Positions 7,635 to 17,271 of a stretch of 64,000 bases of DNA are shown here, piece by piece. The notes beneath the pieces were generated by a model. It ran no database searches. It was given only the letters and a program-made list of their open reading frames with translations, and was not told where the DNA came from. The DNA comes from Rubrivivax sp. A210 (GTDB taxonomy: Bacteria; Pseudomonadota; Gammaproteobacteria; Burkholderiales; Burkholderiaceae_C): positions 1 through 64,000 of the forward strand of contig NZ_CAJGBN010000011.1 of assembly GCF_904426505.1 (NCBI RefSeq), in the 5' to 3' direction. A program made the translations under genes and the position numbers. The number at the start of each line of letters is the position of its first letter. Position 1 is the stretch's first letter.

Positions 7635-8480
7635 ATGAACCACCTTACCGTTAGCAGCCTGCCCGCCGCCATCGCCCAGGGCCTGGAGGCCGGCACGCTG
7701 GCGCCTTATCTGGGCCCCGGCCTGCTTTCACTGTGCGAAGGCGCGGCGCCGCCGGCCCATCCGCTGGCGCTGGCCACGGCGCTGACCGCCAAGGTCGCAG
7801 TGCCGGGCAAGATCAAGAACCGCCTCACCGCCGCGGCCCAGTTCATCGAGAACTTCAAGCACCGCAAGACCCTGGTCAAGGCGATGAACGAGATCTTCGC
7901 GCTGCAGGCAGAGCCTTCCGCACTGCACCGCTGGCTGGCCGCGCTGCCGGCGCCGTTGATCGTCGACACCTGGTACGACGACACCTTGCGCAGCGCGGTG
8001 GCGGCGCAGCGCAGCGACTGGATCGAGGCCCAGGGCCTGGCGCAGAGCGAGCACTTCGGCACCTGGTACGGCTGGTACGACAGCGAGGGCAAGAGCCGCC
8101 CCGACCCGGCCATGCCGCGCACCCTGCTCTACAAGCCTTGGGGCGGCCATGCACCGGCCGGCAACTACCTGATCTCGGACAGCGACTTCGTCGAGGTGCT
8201 GACCGAGATCGACATCCAGACGCCGATTCCGGCCCTGGTGCAGGAGCGCCGCGCCGCGCTGGGCTTCGTCTTCCTGGGTTGCCGCTTCAACGACCAGCTG
8301 CCGCGCGCCTTTGCGCGCCAGATCCTCAAGCGCTCTGCCGGGCCGCACTACGCCGTGCTGGCCGAAGAGCCCACGCGCATGGAAGCCCGCTTCCTGGCCG
8401 AACAGGGCATCACGCGCATCGCGCTGCCGCTGGAGCAGGTGGCCGCCGCGCTGTGCGGCTCGACACCGGCCCTGGCCTGA
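7635..8480 (+). CDS. SIR2-like domain protein of the nifB operon
   Basis: 281-aa protein with the order of motifs of the SIR2_2 family: a glycine turn near the N-terminus (YLGPGLLSL), VDTWYDDTL at the place of TTNYDdlL, YKPWGG at the place of YKLHGS, and FLGCRFNDQL at the place of the late GYSxxD motif. The His of KLHG, catalytic in sirtuins and SIR2 NADases, is replaced by Trp (a His occurs two residues later). NAD binding is plausible, but NADase or deacylase activity is doubtful. It lies 12 bp after the DegT-like gene and before a ferredoxin gene; the role is unknown. Confidence 0.78.
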   Translation: MNHLTVSSLPAAIAQGLEAGTLAPYLGPGLLSLCEGAAPPAHPLALATALTAKVAVPGKIKNRLTAAAQFIENFKHRKTLVKAMNEIFALQAEPSALHRWLAALPAPLIVDTWYDDTLRSAVAAQRSDWIEAQGLAQSEHFGTWYGWYDSEGKSRPDPAMPRTLLYKPWGGHAPAGNYLISDSDFVEVLTEIDIQTPIPALVQERRAALGFVFLGCRFNDQLPRAFARQILKRSAGPHYAVLAEEPTRMEARFLAEQGITRIALPLEQVAAALCGSTPALA

Positions 8481-8510
8481 ATTCCCTTTCCTCCACTCCC
8501 AAGCACCACC

Positions 8511-8813
8511 ATGAGCGACTTCACCCTGATGCCCGCGGGCGTCACCCTCGATCTGCCCGAGGGCACGACCCTGCTGCAGGCCGTGCTGGCCGCCGGCGGC
8601 AAGTTTGCCGAATCCTGCCCGGGCGCCAAATGCGGCGCCTGCCATGTCTTCGTCACCGCCGGACGCAAGGGCGTCTCCAAGATGACGCCGGTGGAAAACG
8701 CCCGCCTCGATTCCATCATCGGCGTCAGCGGCAAGTCGCGGCTGGCCTGCCAGGCCAGCCTGACCGGCACCGAGGCGGTGACGGTAGAACTTCTGGGCGC
8801 CCTTTCGGGCTGA
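8511..8813 (+). CDS. [2Fe-2S] ferredoxin, nifB operon
   Basis: 100-aa plant/adrenodoxin-type ferredoxin with ligands in ESCPGAKCGACHVFV (C-x4(5)-C-x2-C) and a fourth Cys in RLACQASL. It is the last gene of the nifB operon, 30 bp after the SIR2-like gene and followed by a hairpin. It is likely an electron carrier for cofactor assembly or nitrogenase; the partner is unknown. It differs from the FeSII-like (16157) and Isc-type (31071) 2Fe-2S proteins of the island. Confidence 0.88.
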   Translation: MSDFTLMPAGVTLDLPEGTTLLQAVLAAGGKFAESCPGAKCGACHVFVTAGRKGVSKMTPVENARLDSIIGVSGKSRLACQASLTGTEAVTVELLGALSG

Positions 8814-8820
8814 GCCGGGA

Positions 8821-8850
8821 CGCAGGACAGTCCCTGCGGACTGTCCTGCG
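8821..8850. terminator. Perfect hairpin between convergent operons
   Basis: CGCAGGACAGTCC (8821-8833) and its exact reverse complement (8838-8850) form a 13-bp stem with a CTGC loop. It starts 7 bp after the ferredoxin stop and lies before the stop of the convergent fmdB-like gene. There is no T-run on either side, so it may act as a Rho-assisted or bidirectional terminator, or protect 3' ends. Confidence 0.6.
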
Positions 8851-8893
8851 CCAGGCGAAGGACCGCGAATGTCTCGCAAGAGCGGGCTGAGCC

Positions 8894-9127
8894 CTATTTG
8901 ATCTTCGCGCGATCAGCCTTGCTGTAATTGCTGAAGTGCCCTTCGCGGGCCGCCGCGCGGCGGCCCGCGGCGATGAGGGCCTGGCTGGTGCCGGGGGCCG
9001 CGGTCAGCGACACCTGGCGCTGCAATTCGGTGCTCTGGCAGTGCGGGCAGGCCGGCACGGTGCTGCTGCGCACCAGCAGCTCGAAGGCCTGGCTGCAGGC
9101 GCTGCAGCGGTAGTCGTACATCGGCAT
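8894..9127 (-). CDS. FmdB-family zinc-ribbon protein
   Basis: 77-aa protein starting MPMYDYRCSACSQAFELL with a second pair in CPHCQS: the C-x2-C...C-x2-C zinc ribbon of the FmdB family (putative regulatory proteins, often of about 80-110 aa). The C-terminal half is Ala/Arg-rich and short. It is the last gene of the minus-strand draTG operon, 21 bp after draG, which suggests co-expression with NifH modification genes. Its role is unknown. Confidence 0.85.
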   Translation of the reverse strand: MPMYDYRCSACSQAFELLVRSSTVPACPHCQSTELQRQVSLTAAPGTSQALIAAGRRAAAREGHFSNYSKADRAKIK

Positions 9128-9148
9128 GGTCGTCCTTTCGGGTCTTGT

Positions 9149-10081
9149 TCAGGAAGGGGAAGGCGTGGCGAATGCAAGAAGGGCGAGCGTCTGTTCGGTG
9201 ATCTCGGCACGCACGGCGGGATCCAGACGCTTGAGCCAGTGCCGCGGCAGGCCGGTGGCGCCGCAGCGCGCGCCGGCCAGCATGCCGACCAGGGCGCCAG
9301 TGGTGTCGGCGTCGTCACCGCGGTTGACGGCGGCCAGCATCGCGTCCTCGAAGTCTTGATGGCTGCAGACGCAGTGCAGCACGGTCTGCACCGTGTCCAC
9401 CACATAGCCGCTGGCGCGGCCTGGATAGGGCTGGAAGCGGAAGGCCGGGTGGGCCGCCGCGAGGGCAAGAGCCTGCTCGGACAAGTTGTTCTCGCCTTCC
9501 AGCAGCCCGCGCAGCATCCGCCCCAGGCCAAGCACTGCTGCATCGGACAACGGGTGGTGGTGGGTGATGCGGGCCTGGGCCAGCGAGACGCGCTCGAACA
9601 AGGCCTCGTCGCCCAGCGTGGCCAGGGCCGCGGGCAGATTGCGCATCAGCGCGCCATTGCCGCCGTCGGATTCCTGCTGCGGACCGGCCAGTGTGCCGTC
9701 GCGCAAATAGCGCTGGATGCCGCGGCGGCAGGTATTGCCGCAGTCCACCGGCTTGCCGCGCCACCAAGCGACATAGGCGTCGGCGATGAGCCGCGTCTCC
9801 CAGGGCCGGCCTTCGCGCTGGCCTTGGATCAAGGCCTTGCCCAGGGCCAGGCACATGGTCGTGTCGTCGGTCACCTGGCCCGGCGCCAGCTTGAGCCAGC
9901 CGCCGCCGACGATGTGGCGGTGCATGCCGCCTTGCGAGGCATAGCGCTGCGCGATTTCGCGCGGCGTCATGAACTCGACTGTGGCGCCCAGCGCGTCGCC
10001 GATGGCCAGGCCCAGGTAGGCGCCCAGCGCACGGTCTTTGAGCGTGCACGCTTCGGTGCCGTGATCGGTCAGATCAGGCAT
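9149..10081 (-). CDS. draG: ADP-ribosyl-dinitrogenase reductase glycohydrolase DraG
   Basis: DraG removes ADP-ribose from the modified Arg of NifH and so reactivates nitrogenase; it uses a dinuclear Mn centre. The ~310-aa product has the ADP-ribosylglycohydrolase motifs GLAIGDALGATVEF, TDDTTM near residue 70-80, ITHHHPLSDAA and the C-terminal NRGDDADTTGALVGML metal-site motif. The start at 10081 (MPDLTD) gives an 8-bp overlap with draT; an ATG at 10099 would give six more residues and a 26-bp overlap. Confidence 0.95.
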   Translation of the reverse strand: MPDLTDHGTEACTLKDRALGAYLGLAIGDALGATVEFMTPREIAQRYASQGGMHRHIVGGGWLKLAPGQVTDDTTMCLALGKALIQGQREGRPWETRLIADAYVAWWRGKPVDCGNTCRRGIQRYLRDGTLAGPQQESDGGNGALMRNLPAALATLGDEALFERVSLAQARITHHHPLSDAAVLGLGRMLRGLLEGENNLSEQALALAAAHPAFRFQPYPGRASGYVVDTVQTVLHCVCSHQDFEDAMLAAVNRGDDADTTGALVGMLAGARCGATGLPRHWLKRLDPAVRAEITEQTLALLAFATPSPS

Positions 10082-10904
10082 AGCTGGCCTCCACTTCATA
10101 GAGCCCGCCGATGGCCAGCACCTCGGCCTCGCCGCGCAGCGAATTGGTGTCGAGCAGGCCGGGCACCAGCAGCAGCTTGGTCAGCGGCACCTCGGCGCGC
10201 AGCAGCCAGTCACCGAAGCAGCCGGCCTGTTCGCGCGTGGTGCTGAACGAGACCAGGCTGTTCAGGCGCACGGTGCAGTGGCGCTGGCGCAGCGAGCCGG
10301 CCACGATCTGCTCTTCGCAGCGGTTGCTGCCGCGCCAGAGCGTGACGCGCGGCCCGGCACCCAGCAAACCGTGGCGGGCCAGTGCCCATTGGCAGAACTC
10401 GAACAGCAGGTCGAGTTGGTGGAAGACGTAATTGCCTTCGTAGCGGTTGGCCGCCTTCTCCTCGAGATAGGCCACCCAGGCCGGCGAGGGAAAGCGGCCC
10501 AGCGCCACCTTGTGGAAGACCGGGATGACGCCGAAGCGGCTTTGCGCCCAGCCCTTGAGCACGGCGCCGGCGCCACCATTCGAATCCAGCCCCCAGCCCT
10601 GCAGCAGCTTCAGGTAGCTGGGCCGCCAGCGGTGGGGCGGATCGGCCGTGACCTCCTGCAGCACCGGCAGGGGCGTGAGCGCAAAGCTGTCGCTCATGTG
10701 GCGGGCGAAGAGCTTGCGGGCCTCGGCCAGGCCATCGCAGCGGGCGAGGCGCTCGAAGAGGCCGGCATGGGCCTCGCGTACGCCGGCCACATGCAGCGGC
10801 TGCGGCGCCGCATTGAACGCGGTGCCGGCCAGCAGCGACGCCGGCACGCCCACCAGATTGGTGGCGGTCCAGCGTGCCGCGTCGGCGCCGCGCTCTTCGT
10901 CCAT
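10074..10904 (-). CDS. draT: NAD+-dinitrogen-reductase ADP-ribosyltransferase DraT
   Basis: 276-aa DraT: NLVGVPASLLAGTAFN near the N-terminus, LWRGSNRCEEQ and NSLVSFSTTREQAGCFG match the NAD-binding and catalytic blocks of the family. DraT transfers ADP-ribose from NAD+ to the NifH arginine (R102 here) in response to ammonium or energy loss, usually with PII protein control. It is preceded by an uncharacterised gene 25 bp upstream and overlaps draG, so it is the middle of a minus-strand operon divergent from nifH. Confidence 0.95.
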   Translation of the reverse strand: MDEERGADAARWTATNLVGVPASLLAGTAFNAAPQPLHVAGVREAHAGLFERLARCDGLAEARKLFARHMSDSFALTPLPVLQEVTADPPHRWRPSYLKLLQGWGLDSNGGAGAVLKGWAQSRFGVIPVFHKVALGRFPSPAWVAYLEEKAANRYEGNYVFHQLDLLFEFCQWALARHGLLGAGPRVTLWRGSNRCEEQIVAGSLRQRHCTVRLNSLVSFSTTREQAGCFGDWLLRAEVPLTKLLLVPGLLDTNSLRGEAEVLAIGGLYEVEASYA

Positions 10905-10929
10905 GGCCCGCGCCTGCGACGGGCCGGGT

Positions 10930-11538
10930 TCAGACGGGCCGGTTCTCGTTGGGGTTGCGAACCGGGCCCATCAGCGCCAGGCCTTCGGCATAGGTGATGG
11001 TGTCGAAGGTGGTGTCGAACTTCAGCGCCGCATCGGCCACGCGGTCGGTCTTGCCGGCGGTGTCGAGCTTCTTCAGCTCGGTCTTCTCCAGGTACAGCAG
11101 TTCCAGCAGTTCGTTGTAGACGGTGGATTCGTCGATGGGCAGCACATAGAACATCGCACCATTCAGCGCCACCTGGTACTTCTTGCTGAGGTCGATGTTG
11201 TTGCAGAACAGGAAGTACTTGCCGCCGGCGCTGAGTGTGCTGCCCAGCACCTCGGCCACGTCCTTGAGGTGGGCGAAGTTGAGCAGGTAACCGGCGAAGA
11301 AGGGCAGCTTGTCGCTGCCTTCCTGGGCGACGGCGATGACCTGGTCGCAGGTCAGCTCGGGCGGGCGCGCCTCGTCGGCCATCTTGGGGGCGAAGCGCAA
11401 GGCCAGTTCGCCGCGGAAGCCGATGCGCCCCGGCTTCTTGGTGGCGGCCTTGAGCACGGGGTTGAGCATGCGGCCCTCGGCTTCGAGGCGGGCAAAGGCG
11501 GTGGCGGCAAGGCCGCTTTCGGCGACGGCAGTGGTCAT
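10930..11538 (-). CDS. Uncharacterised first gene of the draTG operon
   Basis: 202-aa soluble protein with no signal peptide, membrane helix or metal motif. A central block (LPFFAGYLLNFAHLKDVAEVLG, then KYFLFCNNIDLSKKYQ) suggests a compact alpha/beta domain. I do not recognise the family. The ATG at 11538 was chosen because it has a GGAG ribosome site (GGAGCCCCCC) and lies ~40 bp after a good minus-strand sigma54 promoter; the longer reading frame would run through the promoter. Position before draT suggests a role in NifH regulation or protection, which is inference. Confidence 0.8.
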   Translation of the reverse strand: MTTAVAESGLAATAFARLEAEGRMLNPVLKAATKKPGRIGFRGELALRFAPKMADEARPPELTCDQVIAVAQEGSDKLPFFAGYLLNFAHLKDVAEVLGSTLSAGGKYFLFCNNIDLSKKYQVALNGAMFYVLPIDESTVYNELLELLYLEKTELKKLDTAGKTDRVADAALKFDTTFDTITYAEGLALMGPVRNPNENRPV

Positions 11539-11577
11539 GGGGGGCTCCGTTGGTAATGGGGGTCTGCCACCTATCAA

Positions 11578-11593
11578 TGCAACCCCCGTACCA
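11578..11593 (-). promoter_or_regulatory. Sigma54 promoter of the unknown-draT-draG operon
   Basis: Read on the minus strand: TGGTACGGGGGTTGCA. GG and GC are exactly 10 bases apart and the -12 TTGCA is perfect; the -24 differs from consensus by one base. It lies 40 bp upstream of the minus-strand start at 11538. Confidence 0.7.
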
Positions 11594-11671
11594 GCATGCG
11601 GGCGCGAGCGGCAATTCCCGCGTGCCACCTCGCAGGGCCGCAGGCTGGGCGCTCGATGAAAGCTCCATTGA

Positions 11672-12877
<1,206 letters not shown>

Positions 12878-12895
12878 TCCCAAGCAACCCCTGCA

Positions 12896-12919
12896 GCCCG
12901 GGCGGTACGCCGCCCGGGC
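12896..12919 (+). other. nifH-nifD intergenic hairpin with UACG tetraloop
   Basis: GCCCGGGCGG (12896-12905), loop TACG, then the exact complement (12910-12919): a 10-bp GC-only stem closed by a stable UNCG-class tetraloop and no T-run. It sits 18 bp after the nifH stop. Such structures protect a nifH 3' end and raise NifH over NifDK in other diazotrophs; the role here is inferred. Confidence 0.7.
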
Positions 12920-12944
12920 CCCGAATACCCTGCGGAGAATAGAC

Positions 12945-14408
12945 ATGAGCATGACGGTTGAAGAGCGCAAGGCCACCAACAAGGCCTTGATCGAAGAGGT
13001 CTTGAAGGCCTACCCGGACAAGATGGCCAAGCGCCGCGCCAAGCACCTCAATCAATTCGAGGAAGGCAAGCCGGATTGCGGTGTCAAGAGCAACATCAAG
13101 AGCCTGCCCGGCGTGATGACCATCCGCGGCTGCGCCTATGCGGGCAGCAAGGGCGTGGTCTGGGGCCCGATCAAGGACATGGTGCACATCAGCCATGGCC
13201 CGGTGGGCTGCGGCCAGTACAGCTGGGGCAATCGCCGCAACTACTACATCGGCACCACCGGCGTCGACAGCTTCGTGACGATGCAGTTCACGAGCGACTT
13301 CCAGGAAAAGGACATCGTCTTCGGCGGCGACAAGAAGCTCGACAAGATCATCGACGAGATCCAGGAACTGTTCCCGCTGAACAAGGGCATCAGCATCCAG
13401 AGCGAGTGCCCGATCGGCCTGATCGGTGACGACATCGAGGCCGTCAGCAAGAAGAAGAGCGCGCAGTACGGCGGCCACACCATCGTGCCGGTGCGCTGCG
13501 AAGGCTTCCGCGGCGTGAGCCAGAGCCTGGGCCACCACCTGGCCAACGACGCCATCCGCGACTGGGTGTTCGACAAGATGGACGGCGCCAAGCGTCCCGA
13601 GTTCGAGAGCACGCCCTACGACGTGACCATCATCGGCGACTACAACATCGGCGGCGACGCCTGGTCCAGCCGCATCCTGCTGGAAGAGATCGGCCTGCGC
13701 GTGATCGCGCAGTGGTCGGGTGACGGCACGCTGGCCGAGCTGGAGAACACGCCCCGCGCCAAGCTCAACCTGATCCATTGCTACCGCTCGATGAACTACA
13801 TCAGCCGGCACATGGAAGAGAAGTACGGCATTCCCTGGGTCGAATACAACTTCTTCGGCCCGACCAAGATCGCCGAGAGCCTGCGCGAGATCGCGAGCCA
13901 CTTCGACGACACCATCAAGGCCAAGGCCGAGGCCGTGATCGCCAAGTACCAGCCGCTGGTGGATTCCATCGTGGCCAAGTACAAGCCGCGCCTGCAGGGC
14001 AAGACCGTGATGCTGTTCGTGGGCGGCCTGCGCCCCCGCCACGTCATCGGCGCCTACGAGGACCTGGGCATGGAAGTGGTGGGCACCGGCTACGAGTTCG
14101 CCCACGGCGATGACTACCAGCGCACCACGCATTACGTCAAGGACGGCACGCTGATCTACGACGACGTGACCGGCTACGAGTTCGAGAAGTTTGTCGAGAA
14201 GATCCAGCCCGACCTGGTGGGCTCGGGCGTCAAGGAAAAGTACATCTTCCAGAAGATGGGCGTGCCTTTCCGCCAGATGCACAGCTGGGACTACAGCGGC
14301 CCTTACCACGGCTACGACGGCTTCGCGATCTTTGCCCGCGACATGGACATGGCGATCAGCTCGCCGGTCTGGGGCATGACCACGGCGCCCTGGAAGAAGG
14401 CCGCCTGA
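12945..14408 (+). CDS. nifD: Nitrogenase MoFe protein alpha chain NifD
   Basis: 487-aa Mo-type alpha subunit. The P-cluster ligands are C63, C89 and C155 (RGCAYAG, GPVGCGQ, SECPIG). The FeMo-co ligands are C279 (HCYRSMNYI) and H446 ([10 protein letters not shown]). Length and motifs indicate the Mo enzyme rather than V or Fe-only. ATG 12945 was chosen with GGAGA upstream; ATG 12951 is a possible internal alternative. nifK follows after a 40-bp gap. Confidence 0.99.
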   Translation: MSMTVEERKATNKALIEEVLKAYPDKMAKRRAKHLNQFEEGKPDCGVKSNIKSLPGVMTIRGCAYAGSKGVVWGPIKDMVHISHGPVGCGQYSWGNRRNYYIGTTGVDSFVTMQFTSDFQEKDIVFGGDKKLDKIIDEIQELFPLNKGISIQSECPIGLIGDDIEAVSKKKSAQYGGHTIVPVRCEGFRGVSQSLGHHLANDAIRDWVFDKMDGAKRPEFESTPYDVTIIGDYNIGGDAWSSRILLEEIGLRVIAQWSGDGTLAELENTPRAKLNLIHCYRSMNYISRHMEEKYGIPWVEYNFFGPTKIAESLREIASHFDDTIKAKAEAVIAKYQPLVDSIVAKYKPRLQGKTVMLFVGGLRPRHVIGAYEDLGMEVVGTGYEFAHGDDYQRTTHYVKDGTLIYDDVTGYEFEKFVEKIQPDLVGSGVKEKYIFQKMGVPFRQMHSWDYSGPYHGYDGFAIFARDMDMAISSPVWGMTTAPWKKAA

Positions 14409-14448
14409 AGGCAGCCGCGCAACCCATCAACACCCTCAGGAGCCCGAC

Positions 14449-16008
14449 ATGCCCCAAGTTGCCGAAAAGGTCATAGACCACGAGATGCTGTTCCGCGAGC
14501 CGGAATACCAGAAGATGCTCGCCGACAAGAAGGCGAACTTCGAGTTCAATCACGGTGAAGCCAAGGTCGCCGAGATCGTCGACTGGACCAAGACCTTCGA
14601 CTACCGCGAGAAGAACTTCTCGCGCGAGGCGCTCACCGTCAACCCGGCCAAGGCCTGCCAGCCCCTGGGCGCGGTGTTCGCCGCCAACGGCTTCAACAAG
14701 ACACTGAGCTTCGTCCACGGCAGCCAAGGCTGCGTGGCCTACTACCGCAGCCACTTCAGCCGCCACTTCAAGGAGCCGACTTCCTGCGTCAGCTCTTCGA
14801 TGACGGAAGACGCGGCCGTGTTCGGTGGCCTGAACAACATGGTCGACGGCCTGAGCAACGCCTACAACCTGTACAAGCCGGACATGATCGCGGTGTCCAC
14901 CACCTGCATGGCCGAAGTGATCGGTGACGACCTCAACGCCTTCATCAAGACGGCCAAGGAAAAGGGCAGCGTTCCGGCCGACTTCGACGTGCCGTTCGCC
15001 CACACCCCGGCGTTCGTCGGCAGCCACATCACCGGCTACGACAACGCGCTGCTGGGCGTGCTGCAGTACTTCTGGGACGGCAAGGCCGGTTCGGTGCCGC
15101 CGCTGGAGCGCGTGCCCGACGACAGCATCAACTTCATCGCCGGCTTCGACGGTTTCGTCTGCGGCAACATGGAGGAGATCAAGCGCATCTTCAAGCTGTT
15201 CGATGCCAAGGTGAACATCGTCTGCGACCCGTCCGATGTGTGGAACACCCCCACCGATGGCGAGTTCCGCATGTACGAGGGCGGCACCACCAAGGAAACG
15301 GTCATCGCGGCGCTCAACGCCAAGGCGACCATCGTCTTCCAGGAGTTCTGCACCGAGAAGACGGCCAAGTACATCGCCACCAAGGGCCAGGAAGTCGTGG
15401 CGCTGAACATGCCCGTGGGCGTGGCCGGCACCGACCGCTTCATCATGGCCGTCTCGCGCCTCACCGGCAAGCCGGTTCCGGCGGTGCTCGAGCGCGAGCG
15501 CGGCCAGCTGGTCGACGCCATGGCCGACAGCCAGGCCCACCTGCACGGCAAGCGCTACGCCGTCTATGGTGACCCCGACCAGGTGCTGGGCTACACCGAG
15601 TTCCTGCTGGAGCTGGGCGCCGAGCCGGTGCACCTGCTGTCCACCAACGGTGGCGAAGAGTGGGCCAAGCGTGTGACTGCGTTGCTCGCGGCCTCGCCCT
15701 ACGGCCTGGTGGGCAAGGCGCATCCCAAGCGCGACCTGTGGCACATGCGGTCGTTGCTGCACACCGAGCCGGTGGACTTCCTGATCGGCAGCACCTACGG
15801 CAAGTACCTCGAGCGCGACTGCGACGTGCCGCTGGTGCGCCTGTCGTTCCCGATCTTCGACCGCCACAACTACCACCGCTTCGCGACCTGGGGCTACAAG
15901 GGCGCGCTCTGGCTGCACACGATGCTGCTGGACGAGTTCTTCGAGGCCCTGGACGCCAACACCAAGGCGACGGCCAAGACCGACTACTCCTACGACATCG
16001 TCCGCTGA
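14449..16008 (+). CDS. nifK: Nitrogenase MoFe protein beta chain NifK
   Basis: 519-aa beta subunit forming the alpha2beta2 MoFe protein with NifD. The P-cluster ligands fall exactly at C70, C95 and C153 ([24 protein letters not shown]), as in the A. vinelandii numbering. An AGGAG site precedes the ATG. The 148-bp gap to the next gene has no convincing promoter, so the FeSII-like gene may be read through from nifH. Confidence 0.99.
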   Translation: MPQVAEKVIDHEMLFREPEYQKMLADKKANFEFNHGEAKVAEIVDWTKTFDYREKNFSREALTVNPAKACQPLGAVFAANGFNKTLSFVHGSQGCVAYYRSHFSRHFKEPTSCVSSSMTEDAAVFGGLNNMVDGLSNAYNLYKPDMIAVSTTCMAEVIGDDLNAFIKTAKEKGSVPADFDVPFAHTPAFVGSHITGYDNALLGVLQYFWDGKAGSVPPLERVPDDSINFIAGFDGFVCGNMEEIKRIFKLFDAKVNIVCDPSDVWNTPTDGEFRMYEGGTTKETVIAALNAKATIVFQEFCTEKTAKYIATKGQEVVALNMPVGVAGTDRFIMAVSRLTGKPVPAVLERERGQLVDAMADSQAHLHGKRYAVYGDPDQVLGYTEFLLELGAEPVHLLSTNGGEEWAKRVTALLAASPYGLVGKAHPKRDLWHMRSLLHTEPVDFLIGSTYGKYLERDCDVPLVRLSFPIFDRHNYHRFATWGYKGALWLHTMLLDEFFEALDANTKATAKTDYSYDIVR

Positions 16009-16156
16009 AGCGGCGCATCCACCGGCTGCGTGGGCCGGGGATGCGTCTGCGGTGCTCGCCGTACGGGTGTATGGCGTTGCCGCTCGCCGCAACCTCGGCC
16101 CGCTCGCGATGGTGGTTGCACCCTTTCAGAACACCGAACCAATTTTGGAGGGCCTC

Positions 16157-16504
16157 ATGGCCAATGTGACTTTCTCTTCGCCGAGCATGCAGCGCGACAT
16201 CACGGTCTACGCCGTGGCCGGCGACAACAAGACCCTGCTGGCCGTGGCCAAGGAGCACAAGGTGCCCGTACACCACGAGTGCGAGAACGGCGAGTGCGGC
16301 TCCTGCCTGATCCAGGTGAAGGTGCTGGGCACCAACCGGCCGACCGGCATCGCGCTTACCGAGAAGGAAAAGACGGTGCTGCGCTACGCCGGCAAGATCA
16401 CGGCCAAGCAGATCGAGGACGCCGAGACCAACGACATGCCGCCGCCCTGGCGCCTGGCCTGCCAGTACATCGTGCGCCACGAGGACATCCTGGTGACCTT
16501 CTGA
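16157..16504 (+). CDS. fesII: Shethna FeSII-like [2Fe-2S] nitrogenase-protective protein
   Basis: 115-aa ferredoxin that closely follows the Azotobacter FeSII (Shethna II) pattern: a VTFSSPSM N-terminus, ligands in CENGECGSC, a lysine-rich segment (LTEKEKTVL), PPPWRLACQ with the fourth Cys and a HEDILVTF end. FeSII, when oxidised, binds NifHDK into an inactive O2-tolerant complex (conformational protection). The start at 16157 follows a TTGGAGG ribosome site and fits the family length. Its place directly after nifK supports the role. Confidence 0.88.
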   Translation: MANVTFSSPSMQRDITVYAVAGDNKTLLAVAKEHKVPVHHECENGECGSCLIQVKVLGTNRPTGIALTEKEKTVLRYAGKITAKQIEDAETNDMPPPWRLACQYIVRHEDILVTF

Positions 16505-16562
16505 AGCTTGGCCTGGGCGATGTCTTCGTTGCCCGGGCCTTCTGTTCTGGATTGCACGCCCC

Positions 16563-16895
16563 ATGATCATCGTCGTCGAGAAGCCCGCCTCCGGCGCCCC
16601 GGCCCACGCCTGGTTTGCCTACGACGCCCCCGACCTGCTGCGCAAGCTGGTCACGGGCGAGGCGGCGGCGCGGCTGGACGATGACAACGCTGCCGACGAC
16701 ATGGGCGCGCTGGCCGAGGCCGCCGAAGCCACCTTGTCGGCGCGCGGCGAGCATCGCATCTATACCGACGAGTCCGCGGCGATGGCGGCGTTCGAGCGGC
16801 TGGCCGACCCCTTCTGGGAAGGCCAGGGCTGGCGTGCGCGCCTGGCGCTGCGGGAGCAGTTGATCGCGCTGGAAGTGTTGGCCGACGATCTTTGA
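16563..16895 (+). CDS. Small protein after FeSII, unknown function
   Basis: 110-aa acidic protein (a DDDNAADD stretch near the middle), helical, no Cys, no membrane segment. The opening MIIVVEKPASGAPAHAWFAYDAPDLLRKL resembles small nif-associated proteins, but I cannot name a family. It starts 58 bp after the FeSII-like gene and is the last gene before the palindromic repeat, so it may be co-transcribed with nifHDK. Confidence 0.7.
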   Translation: MIIVVEKPASGAPAHAWFAYDAPDLLRKLVTGEAAARLDDDNAADDMGALAEAAEATLSARGEHRIYTDESAAMAAFERLADPFWEGQGWRARLALREQLIALEVLADDL

Positions 16896-16933
16896 TTGGC
16901 TGCTGCTGCTGCTGCGTACGCCGCAGTGGTGGC

Positions 16934-17268
16934 GTCGCGCCAGGCGGCATTCGGCGGCGGCTCATGCTGCGGCGGTCGGCGCTTCGAGCGGCAAAGGCGG
17001 GCCCGGGCGGGCCGTGGCGCTTCGGCGAGGCGGTCGGTCCCTGGGGGGCCGACTTCCCTGCGGTGCTCGGGCCCGTGGCCCCGCCGCAAAAATCGCTACG
17101 CTCACTTCGTTCGCTGCGCTCAGACAATTGCGGCGAGTCAGTCCACGATGCTCGCTGCGCTCGCGGCCACGGGCCCTGCGCTCCTCGGCGCCTCGCAGGC
17201 GCGCCACGGCCCGCCCGGGCCCGCCGTTGCACAACCGTCGGTGGCGCGCGAACGCCGCCTGACGCGAC
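16934..17268. repeat. Large palindromic intergenic repeat, copy 1
   Basis: The core is 16991-17230 (240 bp): 30-base arms (16991-17020 and 17201-17230) complementary at 29 of 30 positions around a 180-base centre. Inside lie further pairs, 17025-17032 with 17189-17196 and 17069-17080 with 17165-17176. An outer imperfect inverted repeat (16934-16952 with 17250-17268, 17 of 19) brackets it. The core is 222/240 identical to 31468-31707. It fills the gap between two convergent genes; no credible coding frame or transposase is present. Confidence 0.85.
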
Positions 17269-17271
17269 GTC

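Noticed and set aside
16009..16156. A sigma54 promoter in front of the FeSII-like gene
   Set aside because: Several TGG and TTGC words occur, but none has the GG-N10-GC spacing.
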